A stretch of DNA of 17,311 nucleotides from Stagnihabitans sp039932095 (GCA_039932095.1 JBDTQR010000085.1:1-17311), one strand, 5' to 3'. Numbered from the stretch's first letter, positions 1-6,338 are shown. The notes: generated from the letters alone by a model not told the origin. Numbers and translations are program-made.

Positions 1-234
1 CCGAGGGGGCCTCAAGATGTTGTAACGACCGGAGCAAAAGGGATAAGCCTTCGGCAGGGGCTGGAGATTTCGCAGCACGGCGCCAACACCAATATCAACT
101 TCAGCGGTGAAACCATTGTTCTGCGCAATGTCGATGTCGGGGCGCTGACGGCCGCCAATTTCGCTTTCAACACTGCGCATATACTGGACAGCGCGGCGGC
201 GCAGTTCTTCGATGGCTGGACCTATCTGGTCTAG
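1..234 (+). CDS. C-terminal fragment of an RTX / hemolysin-type calcium-binding protein (5' end outside window)
   Basis: Reading frame 1 is open from the left edge to a TAG stop at 232-234 and gives the last 77 residues of a larger protein. The segment NINFSGETIVLRNVDVGALT followed by AANFAF matches the pattern (G-x-T-I-x-L-x-N-V-D-x-x-x-L-T-A-x-x-F-x-F) seen where secreted RTX calcium-binding proteins of Rhodobacterales end. A further tail rich in aromatic residues (FFDGWTYLV) follows. No GGxGxD nonapeptide repeats are visible; they would lie upstream. If it is an RTX protein, it would be exported by a type I system through a C-terminal signal. This is known of the family and not shown here. 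Its stop codon shares a CTAG with the convergent purK gene. Function and full length cannot be judged from the fragment. Confidence 0.6.
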   Translation, partial: PRGPQDVVTTGAKGISLRQGLEISQHGANTNINFSGETIVLRNVDVGALTAANFAFNTAHILDSAAAQFFDGWTYLV

Positions 235-1307
235 CGTCCCAGCGGTCTGACCCGGTTCACATGGCCCATCTTGCGACCGGGCCGCGCTTCGGCCTTGCCG
301 TATAGGTGCAGCGCCGCGTTCCGCTCGCGGGCGATCTCGGGCACGCGAGCCATGTCGTCGCCGATCAGGTTCTCCATCACCACATCTGAATGCCGCGACC
401 CGTCGCCCAAGGGCCAGCCCGCTACGGCCCGGATATGCTGTTCAAACTGATCCACCGCGCAACCGTTCTGCGTCCAGTGACCCGAGTTATGGACCCGCGG
501 TGCGATTTCATTGGCGATCAGACCGTCCGCCGTCACAAACAATTCCAACCCCAGCACGCCGACATAATCCAAAGCGTTCAACACCTTGGCCGCCATCAGC
601 ACCGCATCGGTCCGTTGGTTGGCGCTTAACTTGGCGGGCAGGGTGGTGCTGTGCAGGATGCCGTCGCGGTGCACATTCTCACCCGGATCATAGCAGGCGA
701 CCGAGCCGTCCAGCCCGCGCGCCGCAATCACGGACACCTCATGGCTGAACCCGATGAACCCCTCCAGCACCGAGGCCGCGCCACTCATCGCTGCCCAGGC
801 CGCCTCGGCATCCTCTGGCGCATGCAGCCGCACCTGCCCCTTGCCGTCATAGCCAAGCCGCGTGGTCTTCAGGATCGCCGGCAATCCGACCACGGCGATC
901 GCCACCCGCAGATCCTCCAGCGACGCCACCGCCGCATGGGAGGCACAGGCTATCCCCAATCCGGTCAGAAACCGCTTCTCCAACAACCGGTCCTGCGAGG
1001 TCGCCAAGGCCAGTCGCCCCGGACGGATCGGCCGCATCGCTTCCAACACGTCCAGGGCGTCGGTCGGGATATTCTCGAACTCATAGGTGATCACATCGAC
1101 CGAGGCGGCAAACACTGCCAAAGCCGCCACGTCGTCATAAGACGCCGTCGTCACCCGCTGCGCCAGATCACCGGCCGGGGCCAGTTCCGCAGGTTCATAG
1201 ATATGGGTGCGAAACCCCAGCCGCGACGCCGCCACTGCCAGCATCCGGCCCAATTGCCCACCGCCCAATATCCCGATGGTAGCCCCCTGCGGCAACATCT
1301 CAGCCAT
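231..1307 (-). CDS. purK: PurK, 5-(carboxyamino)imidazole ribonucleotide synthase
   Basis: Cytosolic purine-biosynthesis enzyme. It uses ATP and bicarbonate to convert AIR to N5-CAIR, which PurE then rearranges. The 358-residue length is normal for PurK. The N-terminal nucleotide-fold loop is GILGGGQLGRM (residues 12-22), followed by the EFENIP motif (about 76-81), an ATP-grasp middle domain with KTTRLGYDGKGQ (about 147-158) and the C-terminal NEIAPRVHNSGHW segment (about 265-277), all typical of PurK. The ATG at 1307 overlaps the end of purE by 8 bp, so the two are probably translationally coupled. A second in-frame ATG at 1298 begins one base after the purE stop and cannot be excluded. At the other end, the purK stop shares CTAG with a convergent gene, leaving no room for a terminator between them. 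Confidence 0.96.
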   Translation of the reverse strand: MAEMLPQGATIGILGGGQLGRMLAVAASRLGFRTHIYEPAELAPAGDLAQRVTTASYDDVAALAVFAASVDVITYEFENIPTDALDVLEAMRPIRPGRLALATSQDRLLEKRFLTGLGIACASHAAVASLEDLRVAIAVVGLPAILKTTRLGYDGKGQVRLHAPEDAEAAWAAMSGAASVLEGFIGFSHEVSVIAARGLDGSVACYDPGENVHRDGILHSTTLPAKLSANQRTDAVLMAAKVLNALDYVGVLGLELFVTADGLIANEIAPRVHNSGHWTQNGCAVDQFEQHIRAVAGWPLGDGSRHSDVVMENLIGDDMARVPEIARERNAALHLYGKAEARPGRKMGHVNRVRPLGR

Positions 1308-1779
1308 CCACCGGGCCTTCCGGGATCGAGGCCGAATAGGCCGCGCGCCACGCCTCCAGCCGCGCCGCCAGCACCGGATCGGTCAGCGCGAGGATCGCTG
1401 CCGCCAACAGCCCGGCATTCGCCGCCCCACCAATCGCCATCGTCGCCACCGGAAAACCGCGCGGCATCTGGACAATGGAATACAGGCTGTCGAGGCCGCC
1501 GAGGGCCCTCGTCTGCACCGGCACGCCGATCACCGGCACGCGGGTCTTGGACGCCATCATCCCCGGCAGATGCGCCGCACCGCCCGCCCCGGCAATGATC
1601 ACCTTCAACCCACGCGAAACGGCCGTCCTGCCATAGTCCCACAGCCGGTCAGGCGTCCGGTGGGCCGACACGATGCGGGTCTCATAGACCACTCCCAGTT
1701 CGTCCAGAACCGAAGCCGCCTCTTTCATGGTCGGCCAGTCCGACTGGCTGCCCATGATGATCCCGATTTCCACAGTCAT
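1300..1779 (-). CDS. purE: PurE, N5-carboxyaminoimidazole ribonucleotide mutase
   Basis: Class I PurE, which converts N5-CAIR to CAIR in de novo purine synthesis. From the ATG at 1779 it is 159 residues, the normal size. Visible signatures are GSQSDW (residues 10-15), SAHRTPDR with the catalytic-type histidine H40, and the glycine-rich GAGGAAHLPGM loop. I chose the ATG at 1779 because the protein then begins directly at the conserved first strand and a GGGGG stretch lies just upstream. A GTG at 1803 would add eight unconserved-looking residues. It is the first gene of a purEK pair. The DUF465 gene upstream is on the same strand about 100 bp away and may or may not share its transcript. Confidence 0.96.
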   Translation of the reverse strand: MTVEIGIIMGSQSDWPTMKEAASVLDELGVVYETRIVSAHRTPDRLWDYGRTAVSRGLKVIIAGAGGAAHLPGMMASKTRVPVIGVPVQTRALGGLDSLYSIVQMPRGFPVATMAIGGAANAGLLAAAILALTDPVLAARLEAWRAAYSASIPEGPVDG

Positions 1780-1881
1780 ATGCGCCCCCGGTTTTGGCCC
1801 CACCTACCGCGCCGCAGGATCACGCGCAAGCCAAGGTGCCGTGCGCCTTGGGCAAATGCTCCCGCTGGAGGCATCGCCATT

Positions 1882-2100
1882 TCAGGCAATGATGTCGGGG
1901 ATAAGCTGGTCCTCGATCTTGACGATCTGGTCCTTCAACGCCAACTTCTGCTTTTTCAACCGGCGCAGCGTCAGCGCATCCGCCCGCACCGCCAGATGCA
2001 AGGCGTCGATCGCGTCATCCAGGTCCCGGTGTTCCTGTCGCAGAACCCCCAGGCGAATGCGCAACATCTCTTCATAGTTCAGCTCGTTCTGCGCGTTCAT
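1882..2100 (-). CDS. Small DUF465 (YdcH-like) protein
   Basis: A 72-residue, highly charged, probably fully helical protein. The block LRQEHRDLDDAIDAL followed by LRRLKKQKLALKDQI is the DUF465/YdcH signature (E-H-x-x-L-D and R-L-K-K-x-K-L-x-L-K-D). The heptad-like spacing of leucines suggests a short coiled coil. Cellular function is unknown for the family. I placed the start at the ATG at 2100, next to the conserved region. An in-frame ATG at 2118 would add six residues (MDRDPK), and neither start has a strong Shine-Dalgarno sequence, so the N-terminus is uncertain. It sits upstream of purEK on the same strand and divergently from the heat-shock gene hsp20. Nothing links it to purine synthesis beyond position. 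Confidence 0.85.
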   Translation of the reverse strand: MNAQNELNYEEMLRIRLGVLRQEHRDLDDAIDALHLAVRADALTLRRLKKQKLALKDQIVKIEDQLIPDIIA

Positions 2101-2217
2101 TTTGGGATCACGGTCCATTCTTGGCTTGACCGCCACACTACAGTGATTCGCGCTCCGGGTGGGAAGATTCTGCACCGAAACCCCAAGCCGCCCCGCGAAA
2201 TTGGCGCTTTTCCGGGT

Positions 2218-2246
2218 CTTGCAGGTGGTCGGAAGCCGCCCCATAT
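2218..2246 (+). promoter_or_regulatory. Sigma-32 (RpoH)-like heat-shock promoter of hsp20
   Basis: A CTTGCA -35 element (2218-2223) and a CCCCATAT -10 element (2239-2246) are separated by 15 bp. This is close to the heat-shock sigma consensus CTTGAA / CCCCATNT with its usual 13-15 bp spacer. It points at the Hsp20 gene and predicts a start of transcription near 2253, giving a leader of roughly 60 nt. The product of the downstream gene independently supports heat-shock control. Confidence 0.7.
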
Positions 2247-2252
2247 TCAAAG

Positions 2253-2314
2253 GTATCGGTGGGTGCCGTCACGGGCCCATCCTGCACGATGTCGCTTTTG
2301 CAAAGGACATGGAC
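2253..2314 (+). promoter_or_regulatory. Putative ROSE-like RNA thermometer in the hsp20 leader
   Basis: The predicted leader has two stem-loops. The upstream one (2258-2282) pairs GGTGGG with CCCATCC (one bulged T) around an inner CCG-TCA-CGG hairpin. The second (2292-2307, TCGCTTTTGCAAAGGA) pairs TCGCT with the Shine-Dalgarno AGGA: U2292-A2307, C2293-G2306, a looped-out G2294, C2295-G2305 and U2296-A2304, continued by two more U-A pairs. UYGCU opposite AGGA with an unpaired G is the hallmark of ROSE thermometers, which open on warming. Seen: the complementarity and its position at the ribosome binding site. Inferred: temperature control. The leader is short for a ROSE element. Confidence 0.5.
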
Positions 2315-2728
2315 ATGACGAAATTGAGCTTCGGCTCCCATCCCTTTCTTCTGGGCTTCGAACAGCTGGAGCGGCTGGTCGAACGGACGGCGAAAACCGC
2401 ATCTGAAGGCTATCCGCCGTTCAACATCGAAGCCTCGTCCGAGAATTACTACCGCATCACTTTGGCGGTGGCCGGGTTCCGTGAAGACGACCTCGCCATC
2501 ACGGTTGAGGACAGTCAGTTGGTGGTCAGGGGTCGCCAGGCAGAGGACAACGCCGAACGGGTCTACCTGCACCGCGGCATCGCCGCTCGGGCATTTCAGC
2601 GCTCTTTCGTTCTGGCCGATGGGGTTGAGGTGGCGGGTGCCCATCTGGAACACGGGCTGTTGCATATCGATTTGAGCAGACAGGCCCCCGAGATGGTGGT
2701 GCAAACCATCCAGATCGGGCGCAAATAG
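2315..2728 (+). CDS. Small heat shock protein, Hsp20 / alpha-crystallin family
   Basis: An ATP-independent holdase chaperone of the cytosol, 137 residues from the ATG at 2315. The alpha-crystallin domain starts at YPPFNIE (about residues 33-39) and includes YYRITLAVAGF, LVVRGRQ and YLHRGIAARAFQRSF, ending in HGLLHIDL. The C-terminal I-x-I motif (IQI in TIQIGRK), used for oligomer contacts, is present. The start was chosen because AAGGA (2303-2307) sits 7 nt upstream. An ATG at 2309 is only 1 nt from it. The gene is 11 bp ahead of a DUF1150 gene and is preceded by a sigma-32-like promoter and a leader that can hide the ribosome binding site, so control at both transcription and translation is likely. 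It resembles IbpA-type proteins, but I do not assign a symbol. Confidence 0.93.
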   Translation: MTKLSFGSHPFLLGFEQLERLVERTAKTASEGYPPFNIEASSENYYRITLAVAGFREDDLAITVEDSQLVVRGRQAEDNAERVYLHRGIAARAFQRSFVLADGVEVAGAHLEHGLLHIDLSRQAPEMVVQTIQIGRK

Positions 2729-2739
2729 GAGACAAGACC

Positions 2740-2967
2740 ATGGATGTGAAATACGAAAATCTTCCGAAGGCCGAACGCGCGATTGTCTACGTGCGCCCGG
2801 TTGCGGTGGCCGATCTGCCGCGCGACCTGCAGGAACAGGCCGAGGGTTTTACAACGATCTATTCGGTCCACCGCCCGGACGGCGAGCGTCTGGCGCTGGT
2901 CGCCGACCGCAACCTCGCGTTCGCTCTGGCCCGCCAGCATGATATGGCACCAGTCTCGGTTCACTGA
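2740..2967 (+). CDS. DUF1150 family protein
   Basis: A 75-residue protein beginning at the ATG at 2740, preceded by a good AGGAGA ribosome binding site. The sequence from IVYVRPVAVADLP through IYSVHRPDGERLALVADR to LAFALARQHDMAPVSVH matches the small DUF1150 family of Alphaproteobacteria, which is typically found immediately after an hsp20 gene. No function has been established that I know of. The 11-bp spacing and the shared terminator downstream suggest that it is cotranscribed with hsp20 and heat-induced. It has no signal peptide or membrane segment. Confidence 0.88.
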   Translation: MDVKYENLPKAERAIVYVRPVAVADLPRDLQEQAEGFTTIYSVHRPDGERLALVADRNLAFALARQHDMAPVSVH

Positions 2968-3000
2968 ACCCAGAGCGCGATCATCCGACGGCAGTCCCCA

Positions 3001-3036
3001 GACGGCGGCCCCAACCGGGCCGCCGTCTTGGTTTTT
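3001..3036 (+). terminator. Rho-independent terminator of the hsp20-DUF1150 unit
   Basis: A perfect 11-bp stem, GACGGCGGCCC (3001-3011) with GGGCCGCCGTC (3017-3027), encloses a 5-nt loop and is followed by TTGGTTTTT. It lies 33 bp after the DUF1150 stop. Confidence 0.9.
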
Positions 3037-3079
3037 CCTCAACGGCACACCGATCACGGAATTGCCGGTGGCTTTATGG

Positions 3080-3101
3080 CCTCTATCTCCGGGTATAGAG
3101 G
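3080..3101. promoter_or_regulatory. Dyad CCTCTAT-N8-ATAGAGG upstream of the b561 gene
   Basis: Perfect 7-bp arms (3080-3086 and 3095-3101) are separated by 8 bp. The dyad lies between the hsp20-unit terminator and the cytochrome b561 start, about 130 bp before the ATG. It could be an operator or an RNA hairpin. No convincing -35/-10 pair was found next to it. The rest of the gap (3037-3228) shows only the ribosome binding site. Confidence 0.35.
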
Positions 3102-3228
3102 TCTGCAACTACGGGTCTTTAGGCCTGCCGGCCAATTGCTGCACCTGCATCCTTGGCTCAGATCCCCCTCATCCCACAACGACTGGCGGACCCCCCGCCC
3201 AAGTCTGATCAACAAGAGGTAGGATCAC

Positions 3229-3705
3229 ATGGCAAAGTCAAACGCGTATAACGGGCTGCAAATCGGGCTCCACTGGGCGACTGCCGCCCTCATCACGGCA
3301 AACTATTTCATCTCCGACGGCATGCCCGAGGCATTCGATGCCCGGATGGACGGCCAGACTGTCGGCGGCCTTGTCCCGAGCTTCCACGTCTGGGCCGGTT
3401 CGGCCCTGCTGGTGGTGGTGCTGCTGCGCCTTGCGGTCAAACTGTTCTCGCCCGCATCCGAACCGCCGGAAAATCTCGCGGGCCTTGCCGCTGCGGTCGT
3501 GCACTGGGTGCTCTACGGGCTTATGATCGCGGTGCCTGTCCTCGGCGTGGCCGCATGGTTTTTCGGACTGGATCAGGCGGCCGATCTGCATGTGCTGGTG
3601 ATGAATGCGATGATGGTGCTGATCCTCGGCCATGCCGGCATGGCGATCTTCCACCACTATGTGCTGAAGGACGGCTTGCTCAGCAAGATGACCCCGCTGC
3701 GCTAG
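3229..3705 (+). CDS. Cytochrome b561 family integral membrane diheme protein
   Basis: A 158-residue inner-membrane protein with four hydrophobic segments (about residues 10-28, 51-72, 88-112, 118-142). The histidines expected to bind two b-type hemes lie in or near them: H15 (GLHW), H53 (SFHVWAG), H92 (VVHWVLYG), H121 and H135, with a terminal HH at 142-143. Length and layout fit bacterial cytochrome b561 (CybB/YodB type), which moves electrons between quinol and periplasmic or membrane partners. In some bacteria it acts as a superoxide:quinone oxidoreductase. The start follows AGAGGTAGGA. It is monocistronic as far as I can see, and its stop shares a CTAG with the convergent FMN reductase. 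Which electron partner it uses cannot be told from the context. Confidence 0.9.
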   Translation: MAKSNAYNGLQIGLHWATAALITANYFISDGMPEAFDARMDGQTVGGLVPSFHVWAGSALLVVVLLRLAVKLFSPASEPPENLAGLAAAVVHWVLYGLMIAVPVLGVAAWFFGLDQAADLHVLVMNAMMVLILGHAGMAIFHHYVLKDGLLSKMTPLR

Positions 3706-4223
3706 GTCGCAGCAACAAACTGCCGAAACTGCTCCAGAAACCCGCGCAACGCCTCGGCCTGCGCGGGCATCCGCATCGTTGCCGCCACCTGCTCGGGGCT
3801 TTGCCCGTTCAAAACAAACCGCGCGAAGATCTCTGGCGCGAACCTGCTCGACACCGTGGCCAGAATCCGGCGCAGATCGGCCAGCACATCTTCGCCGCGG
3901 TGCGAGGCATGCAGCAAAGCAATCGGCTTGTCGGTCAACTCTTCGCGCGACACCAACCAGTCAAGCGCGTTCTTGAACGCCCCCGGCAGCGCATGGACAT
4001 ATTCCGGGCAGGCCACGATCAGACCATCGGCAGATGCAACCGCTGCAGCAAAGTCCAGTACCACCTGCGGTGTCAGATCGCCCTCCAGATCCGGCGAAAA
4101 CGCAGGCAGCCCCGCCAGCCCGTCGAAAACCCGTATCTTCTGTGGCCCGGCCGCCGCCGCCCTCAGCAACGCCGTGTTGGTCGACGCGGCCCGCAAACTG
4201 CCCGATAATCCCAAGATCATCAT
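3702..4223 (-). CDS. NADPH-dependent FMN reductase family (flavodoxin fold)
   Basis: A 173-residue cytosolic flavoprotein. The N-terminus ILGLSGSLRAASTN carries the G-S-L-R-x-x-S-x-N phosphate-binding loop of this family, and ACPEYVHALPGAFKNALDW is the matching P-E-Y-x-x-x-x-P-G-x-x-K-N-A-x-D-W flavin-contact motif. Members reduce FMN, quinones, chromate or azo compounds with NAD(P)H, and the substrate here is unknown. Two adjacent ATGs are possible (4223 and 4220). I chose 4223, six bases from a strong GGAGG (4230-4234). The gene begins just downstream of the terminator that ends the sulfate-activation gene on the same strand, so it needs either its own promoter or read-through. Its stop overlaps that of cytochrome b561 tail to tail. 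Confidence 0.9.
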   Translation of the reverse strand: MMILGLSGSLRAASTNTALLRAAAAGPQKIRVFDGLAGLPAFSPDLEGDLTPQVVLDFAAAVASADGLIVACPEYVHALPGAFKNALDWLVSREELTDKPIALLHASHRGEDVLADLRRILATVSSRFAPEIFARFVLNGQSPEQVAATMRMPAQAEALRGFLEQFRQFVAAT

Positions 4224-4239
4224 CCCGTACCTCCCACGG

Positions 4240-4277
4240 AAAAACGCCGCCCCTGCAAGGGCGGCGCTTGATTTTTT
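4240..4277 (-). terminator. Terminator of the sulfate-activation gene (bidirectional in form)
   Basis: An 8-bp GC stem, CGCCGCCC (4245-4252) with GGGCGGCG (4259-4266), has a CTGCAA loop. On the minus strand the stem is followed by TTTTT (4244-4240), about 30 nt after the stop at 4295. A T6 run (4272-4277) on the plus strand would also let it stop opposing transcription. Confidence 0.8.
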
Positions 4278-4294
4278 GCAGAAGGATCGCGGCG

Positions 4295-6001
4295 CTACGC
4301 CCTGATCAGTCCCATGCTTTCCAGCTTCAGAATGACCTGATGGCCGCAATGGTCGACGTCGACACCTTCAGTATCCACTACCAGTTCAGCCTTGGTCGGG
4401 ATTTCGTAAGGGTCCGAAATCCCGGTAAACTCCTTGATCTTGCCAGCCCGTGCCAAGGCATACAGCCCCTTGCGGTCGCGCTTTTCACATTCTTCCACCG
4501 TCGTCGCCACATGCACCTCGATAAAGGCACCATAGGCCTCGACCATCTCGCGCACGGCCCGGCGGGTCGCGGTGTAGGGCGCGATAGGCGCACAGATCGC
4601 GATGCCGCCGTTCTTGGTGATCTCCGAGGCGACATAGCCGATCCGCTTGATGTTGATGTCGCGGTGCTCCTTGGAGAACCCCAGTTCGCTCGACAGATGC
4701 TTGCGCACCACATCGCCGTCGAGCAGGGTCACCGGACGGCCGCCCATCTCCATCAGCTTGACCATCAGCGCATTGGCAATCGTGGACTTGCCCGAACCGG
4801 ACAGGCCAGTGAAGAACACCGTAAAGCCCTGCTTGTTCCGCGCAGGAGAGGTCTTGCGCAGTTGGGTCACAACTTCGGGGAACGAGAACCACTCCGGAAT
4901 GTCCAGACCCTCCCGCAGACGGCGGCGCAGTTCGGTGCCGGAAATGTCCAGAACCGTGCCGCCTTCAGGCACTTCGTTCGCCGGAAAATAGCTGGCCTTT
5001 TCCTGCACATAGACCATGTGCTTGAAATCGACCATCTTCACGCCGATCTCGTCTTCGTATTTGGTGAACAAGGTCTGTGCGTCGTAGGGCCCGTAGAAAT
5101 CCTTGCCAGCCGAGTTCTTGCCCGGTCCGGCATGATCGCGTCCGACGATGAAGTGGGTGACACCGTGGTTCTTGCGGATCAGCCCGTGCCAGACCGCTTC
5201 ACGCGGGCCCGCCATCCGCATCGCGAGGTTCAGCAAGGACATCGTGGTGGTCGAGGCCGGATATTTGTCGATCACCGCCTCATAGCAGCGCACCCGGGTG
5301 AAATGGTCGACATCGCCCGGCTTGGTCATGCCGACGACCGGATGGATCAACAGGTTGGCTTGCGCCTCACGTGCAGCGCGGAACGTCAGTTCCTGATGGG
5401 CGCGGTGCAAGGGGTTGCGGGTCTGGAACGCCACGACCTTTTCCCAGCCGACTTTCTTGAAATAGGCGCGGAGTTCGTTCGGCGTGTCGCGGCGGGCCTT
5501 GAAGTCATAGTGAATCGGTGCCTGCAACCCTTCGACCGGACCACCCAGATAGACCGGGCCTGCAACGTTGTGCAGATAGTTCACCGCCGGATGCGCCAGA
5601 TCATCGGCACCAAACACCTTGGCGGCCTCATTGGCCTTGTTGGGCAGCCATTTGTCGGTGACGGTCATCACCGCCAAAATGACTCCCTCGGCATCGCGCA
5701 GTGCGATCCTGCTGCCTGCCGCCACACCATCCGCGAACTTCTCCGTCACGTCGAGCGTGATCGGCATCGGCCACAGCGTGCCATCCGCCATCCGCAGGTT
5801 TTCCACGACGCCATTGTAGTCCGCCTCGGACAGAAAGCCCTGCAACGGGCTGAACCCGCCATTCATCAACAGTTCAAGGTCGCAGGCCTGACGCGCCGTC
5901 AGGTCCCAGGACGGCATCGCACCCGCCTCGACTTTCAATTTGGCGGCGGCCTCTTCGGAAACGTACAGCTCGGCAATGGGGGCAACATTGGAATTCGACA
6001 T
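4295..6001 (-). CDS. sat: Bifunctional sulfate adenylyltransferase / adenylylsulfate kinase
   Basis: A 568-residue fusion that activates sulfate in two steps: ATP plus sulfate gives APS, then APS plus ATP gives PAPS. Residues 1 to about 385 form the ATP sulfurylase part, with the QTRNPLHRAH motif (193-202, Q-x-R-N-P-x-H-x-x-H) and GRDHAGPG (287-294). Residues of about 390-568 form an APS kinase domain with a Walker A loop GLSGSGKST (399-407), LLDGDVVRKHL (427-436) and ICAPIAPY (469-476). Both active sites look intact, unlike fungal ATP sulfurylases, in which the kinase-like domain is only regulatory. No cysD/cysN or cysH neighbour is in the window. The gene stands alone between its own promoter and terminator. 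The ATG at 6001 has AAAGAGAG upstream. The APS or PAPS serves cysteine synthesis or sulfation, which cannot be decided here. Confidence 0.95.
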   Translation of the reverse strand: MSNSNVAPIAELYVSEEAAAKLKVEAGAMPSWDLTARQACDLELLMNGGFSPLQGFLSEADYNGVVENLRMADGTLWPMPITLDVTEKFADGVAAGSRIALRDAEGVILAVMTVTDKWLPNKANEAAKVFGADDLAHPAVNYLHNVAGPVYLGGPVEGLQAPIHYDFKARRDTPNELRAYFKKVGWEKVVAFQTRNPLHRAHQELTFRAAREAQANLLIHPVVGMTKPGDVDHFTRVRCYEAVIDKYPASTTTMSLLNLAMRMAGPREAVWHGLIRKNHGVTHFIVGRDHAGPGKNSAGKDFYGPYDAQTLFTKYEDEIGVKMVDFKHMVYVQEKASYFPANEVPEGGTVLDISGTELRRRLREGLDIPEWFSFPEVVTQLRKTSPARNKQGFTVFFTGLSGSGKSTIANALMVKLMEMGGRPVTLLDGDVVRKHLSSELGFSKEHRDINIKRIGYVASEITKNGGIAICAPIAPYTATRRAVREMVEAYGAFIEVHVATTVEECEKRDRKGLYALARAGKIKEFTGISDPYEIPTKAELVVDTEGVDVDHCGHQVILKLESMGLIRA

Positions 6002-6040
6002 CGGTGTCTCTCTTTGAGGTCAACTGTGTGACAGTCAGGG

Positions 6041-6098
6041 GCCAGACGGCCTCTGCCGTCGCTGGCGCGGCTTAGACTGCCAATCGCTCCAATATCAA
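6041..6098 (-). promoter_or_regulatory. Candidate sigma-70 promoter and leader hairpin of the sat gene
   Basis: On the minus strand, TTGATA (6098-6093, 5 of 6 to TTGACA) and TCTAAG (6076-6071, 4 of 6) are 16 bp apart, predicting a start near 6064. The leader then begins with an interrupted stem-loop (6066-6041): GCCAG with CTGGC and ACGGC with GCCGT, with a 2-nt bulge and a 4-nt loop. I did not recognise a known riboswitch. Confidence 0.4.
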
Positions 6099-6147
6099 GC
6101 CACTCAGCTTGGGGTGAGCGGAAAAAAGGCGAAAATGCTGCAGAAAT

Positions 6148-6172
6148 AGCTGAAACTGGGACGATTTCAGCT
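6148..6172. promoter_or_regulatory. Inverted repeat AGCTGAAA-N9-TTTCAGCT upstream of sat
   Basis: Perfect 8-bp arms (6148-6155 and 6165-6172) lie about 50 bp upstream of the proposed -35 box of the sat promoter. The repeat could be an activator site, or the end of the trxB transcript, since T-rich stretches follow it on the minus strand. Confidence 0.35.
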
Positions 6173-6338
6173 GCGCATGTCCTCGACCGGCCCGGATGGT
6201 TTCGCAGCGCTCAGGCGGCCCGGGCGGCAATGACGCATATGCCATCCGCGAATTGTCACGGTCCTGCCCGGACCATGGCGCCAGCTTCCGGCGCGCCGAT
6301 CCCGGAAAGCAACGCAGGTCCTGTAAGTGTGGGTCCGC
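6173..6338. other. Intergenic stretch with no gene recognised
   Basis: This is the rest of the 337-bp gap between the RES-like gene and the sulfate-activation gene. I see small inverted repeats (GGTCC-N5-GGACC at 6260-6274; GCGCC with GGCGC near 6278-6295) but no convincing gene, RNA or terminator. Open frames here have neither family resemblance nor good start signals. Confidence 0.5.

Noticed and set aside
1831..1851. Short inverted repeat CCAAGG-N9-CCTTGG between the DUF465 gene and purE.
   Set aside because: Six-base arms with no T run and no conserved context; too weak to call a terminator.
651..2406. Long plus-strand open frames opposite purE/purK.
   Set aside because: Antisense shadows of purEK; composition (Arg, His, Pro, Gln) and lack of motifs argue against coding.
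3028..3222. A 64-codon plus-strand frame between the DUF1150 gene and cytochrome b561.
   Set aside because: It begins inside the terminator, has no ribosome binding site and resembles nothing; the stretch is better explained as terminator plus b561 upstream region.
4034..6031. Very long open frame (about 665 codons) on the plus strand opposite the sulfate-activation gene.
   Set aside because: It mirrors the codon structure of a clearly real gene on the other strand, is rich in His/Arg/Gln as GC-rich shadows are, and has no family resemblance.
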